Source: an uncultured Roseiflexaceae bacterium
Lineage (GTDB): Bacteria; Chloroflexota; Chloroflexia; Chloroflexales; Roseiflexaceae
Direction of reading: 5' to 3'
Assembly (NCBI GenBank): GCA_937974195.1
Contig: CALJIC010000082.1
Coordinates: forward strand, 1-14,611
DNA: 14,611 nucleotides
Shown here: piece after piece, positions 7,018-13,501 of the stretch
Layout of the letters: the number at the start of each line of letters is the position of its first letter
How positions within the stretch are numbered: position 1 is the first letter of the stretch
Notes under the pieces: model-generated
The model's input: only the letters and a program-made list of their open reading frames with translations
What the model was told of the DNA's origin: nothing
Databases searched by the model: none
Program-made: the position numbers and the translations under genes

Positions 7018-7331
7018 TGTGCGTCACCTCCCGCGCGCTAGAGCAGAGGCTCGGGGGAGCGCGCTCCAGCGCGCAACAGAGCGGCCTCGGAGCACCGGGT
7101 AGTCTGCAGTGGTAGTGATGGAATGTTTGGCGCGTTGCTGTGCGCTATGGTCGTGAGTAACGTACCACAGTGCGCCGATGTGATTGGCCACCTTCTTCGA
7201 GGATGAAAGCGTCTTGCGCACCAATCGAATCAGGGCGTGGCTTGGCGCTGGGCTGCGCCGCGCCGCTAGAAAAGGCTATCGAGCTGATACCAACTTTCAA
7301 AGAAGCCCCCAGGCTTGAGCCAGGGGAGTAG
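7018..7331. other. 314-base non-coding gap with composition shift
   Basis: No convincing gene is seen. The part next to the downstream gene holds its Shine-Dalgarno and a 12-base palindrome GGAGCGCGCTCC (7056-7067). From about 7090 leftover sequence drops to roughly 50-57% GC and remains low through the YrdB gene. A 66-codon open frame on the minus strand (7024-7224) lacks a ribosome site and runs through the Shine-Dalgarno of the next gene, so I do not call it. No clear promoter for the 7017 gene was found. Confidence 0.5.
7306..7326 (-). terminator. candidate terminator after the YrdB-like gene
   Basis: Just past the stop codon at 7332 the minus strand reads CCCCTGGCTCAAGCCTGGGG, a stem of CCCC/GGGG and GGC/GCC with one internal mismatch and a four-base loop. 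It is followed by the pyrimidine-rich GCTTCTTTG. The U-run is short, so strength is uncertain. Confidence 0.45.
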
Positions 7332-7676
7332 TCACCACTGTTCCCAGAGAAGTATGAGCACGCGATTCACAACTGCTGTCAATGCAAAAGTGACTGCTAA
7401 AAGGGTATGCCGTGTGTAGAACAGTGCTGCTGCTGCCAGTAAGAATAGACAGAGCGCAAGAAGATTGCCGCTTATGTTGCCCAACCGATAAGTTGACTTT
7501 GGAGCAAGAAATATTCCCCAAACAACGGCTGCCAGCAGAGGCAGACCAAGACCTAGTATCCACTTTGCCCATGTACTTTTGTCGCCATAAAATCCCCAGT
7601 AGCCCAGTGATACGAGCATTGCGAGTTCAAGAACAAACGCGAGCCCAGTATTAATGACCTTGAGAGTCTCAGTCAC
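7332..7676 (-). CDS. YrdB-family (DUF2568) small membrane protein
   Basis: A 114-residue integral membrane protein with four predicted helices: about 9-29, 38-56, 67-87 and 91-110. It matches the DUF2568/YrdB pattern through LELAMLVSLGYWGF, LGLGLPLLAAVVWGIFLAPKS and the terminal VNRVLILLWEQW. The function of this family is unknown. I chose the GTG at 7676 because GAGGAGA stands five bases before it; the open frame extends further upstream only through the neighbouring kinase gene. It lies 77 bases downstream of the deoxynucleoside kinase on the same strand and may be co-transcribed with it. Base composition is distinctly lower than the neighbours (28 of 60 bases G or C in 7561-7620 against about 75% in the aldehyde dehydrogenase), suggesting recent acquisition or different selection. 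Confidence 0.88.
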   Translation of the reverse strand: MTETLKVINTGLAFVLELAMLVSLGYWGFYGDKSTWAKWILGLGLPLLAAVVWGIFLAPKSTYRLGNISGNLLALCLFLLAAAALFYTRHTLLAVTFALTAVVNRVLILLWEQW

Positions 7677-7753
7677 AGTATTCTCCTCAATGATGGACTT
7701 TTCCCAAGGTGCATGACGACCGGGCGCCGCGCAGGGTCGCCGCGCCCGTGCCG

Positions 7754-8407
7754 CTACGGCATGAAGCGCTCCTGCATCACGCCGCGCACGCCCGCCGCCT
7801 GGCCGATCAGCTCCACGACCTCGCGGCGCGCGGCCGCGTCGTGGGCGAAGTCCAGGTTGTCGGTCTCGATCGTGAGCACCGGGCAGAGCTCGAAGCGCCG
7901 CAGCCACTCGTCGTAGCGCTGGTTGAGCTGCGCCAGGTACGAGGCCGGGATGCCGCGCTCGGATGGGCGGTCGCGGCCGTTGATGCGCTCCAGGAGCGTG
8001 GGCACGCTGGCCTGGAGATAGACGAGCAGCGTCGGCGGCGTGATGCTGTGAGTCAGGGCCTTGAAGAGCTGCCGGTAGGTTCGGAAGTCGCGGTGTGAGA
8101 AGATGCCCTGCTCCAGCAGGCCCTTGACGAAGACCTCGTAGTCCTCGTAGATACTGCGGTCCTGGCAGACGGAGATCGGGGTGTCGGCGATCTCCAGGTG
8201 CTGCTCGTAGCGCTGGGTGAGGAACCAGATCTGCGAGTGAAACCCCCAGCGCTCGCGATCGGCGTAGTAGTCGTCGAGGTACGGGTGGCCGGCCACGAGC
8301 TCGTAGTAGGGCTGCCAGCCGAACTCCTCGGCCAGGATGCCAACCAGGGTGCTCTTGCCGACGCCGATGTTGCCAGCTATAGTAACGTGGTGACGCCCGT
8401 TCTTCAC
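7754..8407 (-). CDS. deoxynucleoside kinase (dAK/dGK family)
   Basis: A 217-residue cytosolic kinase of the nucleotide salvage pathway that phosphorylates deoxynucleosides (probably deoxyadenosine or deoxyguanosine) with a nucleoside triphosphate. Family motifs are all present: P-loop GNIGVGKST (12-20), ELVAGHPYLDDYY starting with Glu36 (base/sugar contact and catalytic region), QIWFLTQR (59-66) for base recognition, DRSIYED (83-89) with the catalytic-type DRS, and the Arg-rich lid RINGRDRPSERG (141-152). I chose GTG at 8407 over the in-frame ATG at 8449 because GGAGGAGGGC immediately precedes it and the extra residues precede the conserved start; the ATG overlaps the probable -10 box. The exact base specificity cannot be read from the sequence. 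It is divergent from the dtxR-family gene across 213 bases. Confidence 0.92.
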   Translation of the reverse strand: MKNGRHHVTIAGNIGVGKSTLVGILAEEFGWQPYYELVAGHPYLDDYYADRERWGFHSQIWFLTQRYEQHLEIADTPISVCQDRSIYEDYEVFVKGLLEQGIFSHRDFRTYRQLFKALTHSITPPTLLVYLQASVPTLLERINGRDRPSERGIPASYLAQLNQRYDEWLRRFELCPVLTIETDNLDFAHDAAARREVVELIGQAAGVRGVMQERFMP

Positions 8408-8439
8408 GCTGCCCTCCTCCAGGCGGTGTGCCGCAGGAG

Positions 8440-8450
8440 ATAATATCATA
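8440..8450 (-). promoter_or_regulatory. possible -10 region of the deoxynucleoside kinase gene
   Basis: An AT-rich patch on the minus strand gives TATGAT (8450-8445) and overlapping TATTAT (8445-8440), some 35 bases before the GTG start. No recognisable -35 hexamer stands 16-18 bases upstream, so the call is weak. Confidence 0.3.
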
Positions 8451-8541
8451 CTGCAGGCGGGGTTCGGGGAGGCACGGGCGATCCTTCCTGCGGCACCGGC
8501 TACGGCAGGGCCGCCCGAGCCGCCGGCGGTCGGCCTGCGAT

Positions 8542-8570
8542 TTGACAGCCGCGTGCTGTTAGCCTATGCT
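8542..8570 (+). promoter_or_regulatory. sigma-70-type promoter of the dtxR-family gene
   Basis: TTGACA (8542-8547), a 17-base spacer and TATGCT (8565-8570) make a near-consensus promoter. Transcription would begin near 8577, about 45 bases before the GTG start. The -10 is overlapped by the candidate operator at 8559-8572. Confidence 0.8.
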
Positions 8571-8572
8571 AC
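8559..8572 (+). promoter_or_regulatory. candidate autoregulatory operator of the dtxR-family gene
   Basis: TTAGCCTATGCTAC matches 11 of 14 positions of TTAGCCTAACCTAA, a part of the DtxR/IdeR iron-box consensus. It starts six bases before the first base of the -10 hexamer, exactly as the related element does in the importer promoter (4656-4669). The shared core is TTAG-N2-TAT-N-CTA. Autoregulation is inferred. Confidence 0.5.
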
Positions 8573-8603
8573 AGGTATCAATTCAATGTATCAAAAAACC
8601 GGT

Positions 8604-8613
8604 GGAGAGGAGG
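8604..8613 (+). promoter_or_regulatory. ribosome binding site fixing a GTG start
   Basis: GGAGAGGAGG ends seven bases before the GTG at 8621 and decides that start for the dtxR-family gene. Confidence 0.75.
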
Positions 8614-8620
8614 AACTGCC

Positions 8621-9358
8621 GTGTCCCACTCCTCCGCGCGTGCTAGCGCAACAACAACAGATGACTCACAGCCGACGCCCGTCGAGCGCTCCTACCTGGA
8701 GGTCATCGCGTACCTGGAGGACCGCCACGAGCCGGTGATCGCCGCGCAGCTGGCGCGCTGGATGCGCGTGCGCCCGCCGACGGTGACGCACACGGTGCAC
8801 CGGCTGGAGGATAAGGGGTTCGTCTGCCGCGACAGCGCCGGCGCGCTGCACCTGACGCCGCCCGGCCGGGCGATCGCCGAGCACGTGATCCGGCGCCACC
8901 GGCTGCTGGAGCGCTTCCTGTACGACATCCTCCAGGTGCCCTGGCATGCGGTCCACCGGGAGGCCACGCTGCTGGAGCCGGCGCTGTCGCCGACGCTCGA
9001 GGCCCACATCGACGCGCTCGTCAGCGATGCGACCGTCTGCCCGCACGGCAACCCCATCCCCGGGCGCGGCGAGCAGTCGCACGACGACGTGCGGCTCAGC
9101 GCGGCGCCGGTGGGCGGCTGGTTCGTCATCCGCCGCATCGACGAGGAGGCCGGCGAGGACTCCTGCACGCTCCAGCTGCTGTGGACGCGCGGGCTGCTGC
9201 CCGGCACGCCGCTGGTGCGCCTGCCCGACCCACGCGACGGCATCGCGGTCCGGCGGGCGGACCGGCGCATTGTGCTCTCGCGCCGCGTCGCGGGCCTGAT
9301 CTGGGGCACGTGCCAGGAGCAGCCGGTCGTGGAGGATCAGGACGAGGCCGGGCAGTGA
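8621..9358 (+). CDS. DtxR-family metal-dependent transcriptional regulator with altered metal site
   Basis: A 245-residue cytosolic repressor. After a 20-residue Ser/Thr-rich lead come the winged helix-turn-helix (about 22-82, recognition helix RPPTVTHTVHRLEDKGFV), the DtxR dimerisation/metal domain (about 83-150) with RRHRLLERFL and the family hallmark HGNPIPG (142-148), and a C-terminal FeoA/SH3-like domain (about 158-232) with LLWTRGLLPGTPLV. Against Corynebacterium DtxR, the ancillary-site residues His79, Glu83 and His98 are kept as His93, Glu97 and His112, and Glu105 as Glu119. The primary-site ligands Met10, Cys102 and His106 become Ser24, Thr116 and Pro120, and the MntR Asp8 position is the same Ser24. 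It may therefore sense metal differently or be weakly metal dependent. It has its own promoter with a candidate operator, and probably controls the importer operon at 1-4686. Confidence 0.93.
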   Translation: MSHSSARASATTTDDSQPTPVERSYLEVIAYLEDRHEPVIAAQLARWMRVRPPTVTHTVHRLEDKGFVCRDSAGALHLTPPGRAIAEHVIRRHRLLERFLYDILQVPWHAVHREATLLEPALSPTLEAHIDALVSDATVCPHGNPIPGRGEQSHDDVRLSAAPVGGWFVIRRIDEEAGEDSCTLQLLWTRGLLPGTPLVRLPDPRDGIAVRRADRRIVLSRRVAGLIWGTCQEQPVVEDQDEAGQ

Positions 9359-9733
9359 CCGCTGCGCCCGGACGTCCGGCGCGCTGCTCGCCCCCGCGAA
9401 TCTGAGCAGCGCCACCTGCAGCGGGCAGCCCTCGCCCCCGTCCCGGCTGCCCCGCTCCGCATCGCCTGCGTTCTAGCCGAACCCACCGCGTCGGCGCTGT
9501 CCGCGAACGACAGCGCCACAGCCTCACTTCTTCCCCCAACACGCGCAGAATATTGCCGCCCTCAGCACCTGCGCCTCCGGGCCGTAGTCGCGCAGCAGAG
9601 CGCGGTACTTGGCGAGCTGGACGTGCATCAGCCGGAAGGGCGTGTCGCTGCCGAAGCGGCCGGGAGGAGGATCGCGGGCGGCAGCCGCGCGGCGATGTTC
9701 GAACAAAAGTGAGGAAGGCTGCGCGCGGGGCGC
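9359..9733. other. 375-base convergent non-coding gap
   Basis: No reliable gene is seen between the convergent dtxR-family and STAND genes. It contains a 12-base palindrome CCGGACGTCCGG (9368-9379) just after the dtxR-family stop and the stronger hairpin at 9493-9517. A 60-codon minus-strand frame (9524-9706) ends in a protein-like stretch (AKYRALLRDYGPEAQVLRAA) but has no ribosome site; it might be the remnant of a lost gene. I see no repeats shared with the other gaps. Confidence 0.5.
9493..9517. terminator. perfect hairpin between convergent genes, candidate two-way terminator
   Basis: GGCGCTGTC (9493-9501) and GACAGCGCC (9509-9517) form a nine-pair perfect stem with a seven-base loop. 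It lies 135 bases after the dtxR-family stop and 217 bases after the STAND gene stop. On the plus strand CTTCTTCC follows after ten bases, which is only a weak pyrimidine tract. Confidence 0.45.
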
Positions 9734-12520
9734 TCAGCCCGTGACCGGCCGCGCGCGGCCCAGCTCGAGGGCGGCGGCGAGCGCGTCGGGGGGAAGCGCC
9801 GCGGCCAGGGCTGCCCGCACTCGCTCCAGGGCGCGCGCCTCCGACGGGGGCAGCGGCGCCCCTTCATCGATGAGGGCCTCGGCGGCCCCGAGCAGCTCGG
9901 CGGCCTGCGCCGGGTGCTGCTCGGCCAGCTCGAGCTCGGCGCGGGCGACCAGCACAGCGGCCAGGGCGGCGGCGTCGCGCATCTGCAGCGCCGCGTGCTG
10001 GCTGCCGGCGAAGAACGCCTCGGCGAGCGGATAGTCGCCCTCGGCGATCGCGGCGCGTCCGAGCACCAGGCGGGCCTGCAGAGCGCGCAGCACGTCGCCG
10101 TCGTCCTCGAACAGCGCCACGCACACCTCGCCGAGCAGGCGCGCCTGCTCGACATCCCCCAGCGTGATCGCCGCCCGCGCCAGGCTCAGCATCGACCGGG
10201 CGCTGTTGCGCTTGTTGCCGAGCCCCAGGAAGAGCGCCAGGCTCGCCTCCAGCTCGGCCTGTGCCCGCTCGTGCTCGCCCAGCTCAAACAGCGCCTCGCC
10301 GAGGTGGCGCGCCGGCACAGCGCTGTTGTAGCGGTTGCCGAGCGCGCGGTAGCAGTCGCGCGACTCGGCGAACAGCGCCGCGGCCCCGGCGTAGTCGCCG
10401 AGCGCGGCCAGCGCCAGCCCTTCGTGCGCCAGGGTCGTCGCGATGCCCCAGCCGTGGCCGAGCGAGCGGAAGCGCTGGGCGCTCTCGCGCAGCAGCTCCG
10501 CGGCCCGGCGGTAGTCGCGCTGATCGTACGCGACGAGCCCCAGGTGGTCGAGGGTCCAGGCGATCCCCTCGGCGTCGCCGAGCTCGCGGTAGAGCTGCAG
10601 GCTCTCCTCGAACAGCGCCTGCGCCCGCCGGAGATCCTTCTCGCTCCTGGCGATCTCGCCGACGCCGTGCAGGCTCTCGGCGATGCCGCGGCGGTGGCCG
10701 ATGGCGCGGTAGAGGCCCAGGCTCGCCTCGAAGCAGGCGCTCGCCCGCGCGAAGTCGCCCTGGTCGTGGGCGATCCAGCCGGCGCCGTACAGCGCGTAGC
10801 CGCGCGCGGGGTGCTCCGCCGCCCCCTCCAGCGCCAGGACGCCCTCGAGCCAGCGCCGCCCCTCGTGCTGGCGGCTGCGCGTGCGCCAGAACTTCCAGAG
10901 CGCCGCCCCCAGCCGCACCCCGGTCTCCGCGCGCTCCGCGGGCGAGGCACCGTCGCCCGGCTGCTGGGGCGCTTCGAGCGCCCAGGCCAGCGCGGCGCGC
11001 AGATTGTCGCGCTCGGCGTCCAGCCGCTCCAGCCACTGGAGGTGGGCCGGCCCGGCCAGCTGGCGCTCGGTCTCTTCCGCCAGCTGCAGGAAGTACAGCG
11101 CGTGGCGCCGCCGCACCTCCTGCTCCTCGCCCAGGTCGGCCAGCCGCTCGAGCGCGTAGGCGCGGATCGTCTCGAGCATGCTGAACCGCCCGCCCTCGTC
11201 CGCGTCGCCGTCGAGCCGCAGGAGGCTCTGGTCGACGAGCGCGGAGAGCATGTCGAGGGCCGCAGCCCGAGCGTCGCCGGAGGGTCGCTCCGCCCGCGCA
11301 TCCCCAATAACGGCGGCCGCGGCGTCGAGCGTGAAGCCGTTGCTGAAGGCGCTCAGGCGCCGGAAGGCCGCCTGCTCGGCCGGGCTCAGGAGGTCGTAGC
11401 TCCACGCCAGGGCGCCGCGCAGCGTCTGCTGGCGGGCCGGCAGGTCGCGCGGGCCACCGGCCAGCTCGCCGAGACGGTCGCGCAGCCGGCCCAGCAGCGC
11501 CTGTGGCGAGAGCAGCCGCAGGCGCGCGGCGGCCAGCTCGATCGCCAGCGGGATGCCGTCCAGGTGAGCGCAGATCGCCGCGACGGCGCGGGCGTTCTCG
11601 GGCGTGAGCCGGAAGCCGGGGCGCACCGCCTGGGCGCGGTCCACGAACAGCGCCACGGCGGCGGTCCGCCCAATGTCGCTCAGGTCGCTCTCGGGGGCCT
11701 CGGGCGAGCGCGGCGGGAGCGCTAGCGGCGGCACAGCGAAGTCCCGCTCGCCGTAGATGCGCAGCAGCGAGCGGCTGGTGACCAGGACGCACAGGCCCGG
11801 GGCGGACGCCAGCAGCGCGGAGATGAGCGGCGCCGCGCCGGCGACCTGCTCGAAGTTGTCCAGCACCAGGAGCAGCCGGAGGTCGCGCAGCCACTGCTGC
11901 AGCGCGGCCTCCGGGGACTGGCCGGCCCCGACCTCCACACCGAGCGCCTGGGCGAGCGCGCCCGGGACCAGCCCCGACTCGCTGACCGCGGCGAGGGGCA
12001 CGAAGGCCACCCTGCCCGCGTACTCATCGCGCAGCTCGGCGGCCACCGCCAGCGCCAGGCGCGTCTTGCCGATGCCGCCCGGCCCGGTCAGGGTGACCAG
12101 GCGCACGTCGCGGCGGCGCAGCAGCCCGGCGACGGCGGCGATCTCCTGCTCGCGGCCGAAGAGCGCGTTCGGCGGCGCGGGCAGCGGCGCGAAGACCGGC
12201 GCGGCCGGGGCAGGCTCGGGGGGCGGGGCAGCGGGCTCGGGAGGGCGCGCAGGGCGGCTGCGCGCGGCGTGGGCCAGCTCCATCAGCCGCGCCACCAGCT
12301 CGGGCTCCTCGTCCAGCTCGAGCGCGGGGACGAAGCGCGCCAGCAGCGTGTCGGGGTCCGGCAGACGCTGGTTCTGCTCCAGCCGCGAGATCTGGCTCTC
12401 GCTGTACCCGACCGCGATCGCCAGATCGCGCTGGTTCATGTCCAGCCGGAGCCGCAGGTAGCGCAGCAGCGCGCCGAAGCTGGTGAACGTGGCGGGAGTT
12501 ACGGCAGCGGTGCGCCCCAT
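9734..12520 (-). CDS. XRE-STAND(NB-ARC)-TPR signalling ATPase / transcriptional regulator
   Basis: A 928-residue multidomain protein, probably a cytosolic switch that binds DNA through its N-terminus and changes state on ATP binding and a signal sensed by its repeats. Domains in order: XRE/Cro-type helix-turn-helix (about 13-70; MNQRDLAIAVGYSESQISRLEQ), a Pro/Ala linker (about 88-118), and a STAND NTPase. The NTPase shows Walker A GPGGIGKT (146-153), Walker B LLLVLDNFEQV (D221), the TSR sensor (248-250) and GIPLAIELAAARL (322-334). A winged-helix segment follows (about 375-470), then eight TPR units of exactly 40 residues from about 572 to 891. The tail is a short Ala-rich helix. ATG at 12520 is used; a GTG four codons upstream (12532) is possible but has no ribosome site, whereas GAGAGGG precedes the ATG, though closely. 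No partner gene is adjacent; the input signal and DNA targets cannot be read from the sequence. Confidence 0.93.
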   Translation of the reverse strand: MGRTAAVTPATFTSFGALLRYLRLRLDMNQRDLAIAVGYSESQISRLEQNQRLPDPDTLLARFVPALELDEEPELVARLMELAHAARSRPARPPEPAAPPPEPAPAAPVFAPLPAPPNALFGREQEIAAVAGLLRRRDVRLVTLTGPGGIGKTRLALAVAAELRDEYAGRVAFVPLAAVSESGLVPGALAQALGVEVGAGQSPEAALQQWLRDLRLLLVLDNFEQVAGAAPLISALLASAPGLCVLVTSRSLLRIYGERDFAVPPLALPPRSPEAPESDLSDIGRTAAVALFVDRAQAVRPGFRLTPENARAVAAICAHLDGIPLAIELAAARLRLLSPQALLGRLRDRLGELAGGPRDLPARQQTLRGALAWSYDLLSPAEQAAFRRLSAFSNGFTLDAAAAVIGDARAERPSGDARAAALDMLSALVDQSLLRLDGDADEGGRFSMLETIRAYALERLADLGEEQEVRRRHALYFLQLAEETERQLAGPAHLQWLERLDAERDNLRAALAWALEAPQQPGDGASPAERAETGVRLGAALWKFWRTRSRQHEGRRWLEGVLALEGAAEHPARGYALYGAGWIAHDQGDFARASACFEASLGLYRAIGHRRGIAESLHGVGEIARSEKDLRRAQALFEESLQLYRELGDAEGIAWTLDHLGLVAYDQRDYRRAAELLRESAQRFRSLGHGWGIATTLAHEGLALAALGDYAGAAALFAESRDCYRALGNRYNSAVPARHLGEALFELGEHERAQAELEASLALFLGLGNKRNSARSMLSLARAAITLGDVEQARLLGEVCVALFEDDGDVLRALQARLVLGRAAIAEGDYPLAEAFFAGSQHAALQMRDAAALAAVLVARAELELAEQHPAQAAELLGAAEALIDEGAPLPPSEARALERVRAALAAALPPDALAAALELGRARPVTG

Positions 12521-12609
12521 ACGCCCTCTCACTCACACAACGTGCGCCGTGGCCTCGCCCGCCGCACCCCCGGTGGGTGTGGGCAAGCGAAGCCTCCCAG
12601 AGAGCCCGT

Positions 12610-12653
12610 CTTGCGCCGCCGGGCGACGACACATCGTCACGCCGCGGCGCAAG
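12610..12653. promoter_or_regulatory. long imperfect hairpin upstream of the STAND gene
   Basis: CTTGCGCCG (12610-12618) pairs perfectly with CGGCGCAAG (12645-12653). After a mismatched section, GACGA/TCGTC pairs near the tip around a short ACA loop. It lies about 90 bases upstream of the STAND gene start and 128 bases past the HAD gene stop. It may be a terminator for the HAD operon, a leader structure of the STAND mRNA, or a repeat element; it has no U-run. Confidence 0.4.
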
Positions 12654-12660
12654 AGCGTCC

Positions 12661-12732
12661 GTGGAGGGCTGTGACCCGCCACTATCTCCCGGCAGAAAGG
12701 AGCCTTTGGAGATGGGCCTGCACGCCTCCCCG
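12661..12732. repeat. intergenic repeat-like element, copy C
   Basis: It begins with GTGGAGGGC (12661-12669), the same nine bases that form the hairpin arms of the element at 6383-6405. It then carries CCCGGCAGAAAGGAGC (12688-12703) and CACGCCTCCCCG (12721-12732), which differ by one base each from the corresponding blocks at 6367-6382 and 6403-6414. Block order and spacing (17 versus 20 bases) agree for the last two blocks. Confidence 0.45.
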
Positions 12733-12780
12733 TAAGGCTACGTGGGACCCTACGATTCAGACGTATGGATGGCTGTCAGG

Positions 12781-13485
12781 TTACACGCCCACCGGCTCGC
12801 CCAGGATGGCCCGCACCGCGGCTTCGGTATCGACGAGGCTGGGGAGCACCGCATCGGGGGCGTGGGAGAGCAGGTCGTCCACGGTATAGGGCCCGGTCGC
12901 CACAGCCACGGCGCGCGCGCCGGCCGCACGCGCGCAGGCGATATCGTTGGGGGTATCGCCGATCACCACGACATCCTGGCCCACGTACGGGCGGCCGTAG
13001 CGCGCCTCCGCGCGGGCGGCGGCGACGGGCACGAGCTCCGCCCGCTGGTGGTGGTCGCTTCCGTAGGCGCCGACGCTGAGGTCGAAGTGGTGCAGCAGCC
13101 CGGTCAGCTCGAGCTTGAGGCGCGCGACCGGCGCGAGGTTCCCGGTGAGCACCGACTGGATCACCTCGCCGGTGCCGATGCGCTCGAGCGCGCTCAGGAC
13201 CCCGTCCAGCACCCAGTTGGGGGACGCCAGGTCGGCGTGGCGGGCGCTGAGCAGCTCCATGTAGCAGGCGGTGAACTCGTCGAGCCGGCTGAGGAGCTCA
13301 GCCGGCTCGCGGTCGGGGAAGGTCTCCAGAATGATCTGCTGGTCGGTCTTGCCGGCGTAGTTGCGGCGCTCGGATGTGGGGGTGGCGCCGAACACCTGCG
13401 CCATCGCGGCGCGCATGCACTCGCCGGCGATCCCGCCGCTGTAGATCAGCGTGCCGTCGATATCCCAGAGGATGAGCTTGTTCAT
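12781..13485 (-). CDS. HAD-superfamily hydrolase (phosphoglycolate-phosphatase-like)
   Basis: A 234-residue cytosolic phosphatase of the haloacid-dehalogenase superfamily with a helical cap of the phosphoglycolate phosphatase/beta-phosphoglucomutase class. Motif I is LILWDIDGTLI with nucleophile Asp8 and acid/base Asp10. Motif II is LTGN with Thr114. A basic residue of motif III is likely in HHQRAELVP (145-153). Motif IV is VVVIGDTPNDIACARAAGA with Asp177 and Asp181 for Mg2+. All catalytic positions look intact. The cap (about 16-85) holds IAGECMRAAMAQVFG and an ETFPDREPAELLSRLDEF segment. It starts 16 bases after the stop of the membrane-protein gene and lacks a clear Shine-Dalgarno, so translation probably depends on the upstream gene. 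Substrate is unknown; phosphoglycolate or a sugar/nucleotide monophosphate are the usual choices. Confidence 0.92.
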   Translation of the reverse strand: MNKLILWDIDGTLIYSGGIAGECMRAAMAQVFGATPTSERRNYAGKTDQQIILETFPDREPAELLSRLDEFTACYMELLSARHADLASPNWVLDGVLSALERIGTGEVIQSVLTGNLAPVARLKLELTGLLHHFDLSVGAYGSDHHQRAELVPVAAARAEARYGRPYVGQDVVVIGDTPNDIACARAAGARAVAVATGPYTVDDLLSHAPDAVLPSLVDTEAAVRAILGEPVGV

Positions 13486-13501
13486 ACACGAGAGCTATTG
13501 G

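Noticed and set aside
7024..7224. 66-codon minus-strand frame in the low-GC gap
   Set aside because: No Shine-Dalgarno, no recognisable family, and it ends inside the ribosome site of the next gene.
9368..9379. 12-base palindrome CCGGACGTCCGG after the dtxR-family gene
   Set aside because: It has no loop or U-run, and short GC palindromes are expected by chance here; it is not called as a terminator or operator.
9524..9706. 60-codon minus-strand frame in the dtxR-STAND gap
   Set aside because: The last 30 residues look protein-like and might be a gene remnant, but there is no ribosome site and I cannot name a family.
9845..10807. 120-base periodicity considered as a DNA tandem repeat
   Set aside because: The period comes from the diverged protein TPR units; the DNA units are not near-identical.
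9914..11725. 603-codon plus-strand frame opposite the STAND gene
   Set aside because: A composition artefact of GC-rich coding DNA; the minus strand encodes clear XRE, STAND and TPR motifs.
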